Part shown: positions 63,902 to 64,000 of the stretch, in pieces
Numbering within the stretch: the stretch's first letter is position 1
Layout: every line of letters starts with the position of its first letter
Assembly: GCF_003259435.1 (NCBI RefSeq)
Contig: NZ_QLMA01000005.1
Location: forward strand, 496,001 to 560,000
Direction of reading: 5' to 3'
DNA length: 64,000 nucleotides
From: Chitinophaga dinghuensis
GTDB lineage: Bacteria; Bacteroidota; Bacteroidia; Chitinophagales; Chitinophagaceae
Notes under the pieces: model-generated
What the model was told of the DNA's origin: nothing
Database searches by the model: none
What the model saw: the letters and a program-made list of their open reading frames with translations, nothing else
Translations under genes and position numbers: made by a program

Positions 63902-64000
63902 ATGACAACCTTCTTATTCACAGGAGAACCATATACGAGTGCTGCCAGTCCTGGTACTACCGGCAATACAGGTACCACTGGTGCAAATGGCGTGGATGGC
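63902..64000 (+). CDS. Start of a collagen-like repeat protein (partial)
   Basis: ATG at 63902 opens a frame that runs off the window after 33 codons: MTTFLFTGEPYTSAASPG and then Gly-X-Y triplets (GTTGNTGTTGANGVDG). Gly at every third position with Thr, Asn and Asp is the pattern of bacterial collagen-like proteins, which form triple helices at the cell or spore surface. There is no classical signal peptide at this start. The length and C-terminus are unknown. Confidence 0.7.
   Translation, partial: MTTFLFTGEPYTSAASPGTTGNTGTTGANGVDG

Overview
The window reads as a chromosomal segment of a Bacteroidota bacterium, most likely Chitinophaga or a close relative (Chitinophagaceae). The reasons are a T9SS-sorted GH18 chitinase, a FecI/FecR-controlled SusC/SusD pair, PorP/SprF and PorE-like type IX secretion partners, LytTR two-component genes, Bacteroidota-type class I lanthipeptide leaders and TAnnTTTG-like promoters. 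The genus is inferred; there is no rRNA or housekeeping marker here. No tRNA, rRNA, insertion sequence or CRISPR array was seen.

Layout. 1-11 kb holds mixed metabolic and signalling genes: the chitinase (-), a lipoprotein, a small molybdopterin-fold protein, a GH130 enzyme with a GNAT, a second GNAT, a response regulator overlapping tail-to-tail with a PAS histidine kinase, a glycosyltransferase-like protein and a membrane protein. 11.2-20.5 kb is a regulated uptake locus: ECF sigma, FecR anti-sigma, STN-type SusC, SusD, an arylsulfotransferase-like lipoprotein and a TsdA-like dihaem cytochrome c. 20.5-22.4 kb holds a DUF389 membrane protein and an Ala-rich lipoprotein.

22.5-29.1 kb is a class I lanthipeptide locus. 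It has a full-length LanB (-), three precursor genes in tandem (+), a strong terminator, LanC, a NarL/LuxR-type response regulator, and two more precursor genes (-). Four of the five precursors are too short for routine ORF calling and were found by translating the intergenic DNA. Four copies of an 18-bp motif (core CACG-k-AAAA-v-CG) lie upstream of lanB/lanA1 (two copies), the regulator, and lanA5; this suggests one regulon. No exporter, leader protease or immunity gene is visible in the window. Next come a GNAT and a large KAP-type P-loop NTPase with an N-terminal region that may be macro-like, a possible defence gene.

33-36 kb: hotdog thioesterase, outer-membrane beta-barrel protein, GH16 glycosidase. 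36.3-52.5 kb is a surface-adhesin operon: a 1470-aa protein of 15 PKD-like repeats, a 2908-aa protein with 21 DUF11 repeats and a gliding-type T9SS C-terminal domain, PorP/SprF, and a PorE-like OmpA protein. The DUF11 array carries a three-domain higher-order repeat. 52.5-64 kb: ankyrin protein, small secreted protein, LytTR/LytS pair, a secreted protein, an S41 peptidase behind a perfect 17-bp inverted repeat, a hydrolase-like secreted protein, a MacB/FtsX-type permease, a protein of unknown function and the start of a collagen-like protein cut by the window edge.
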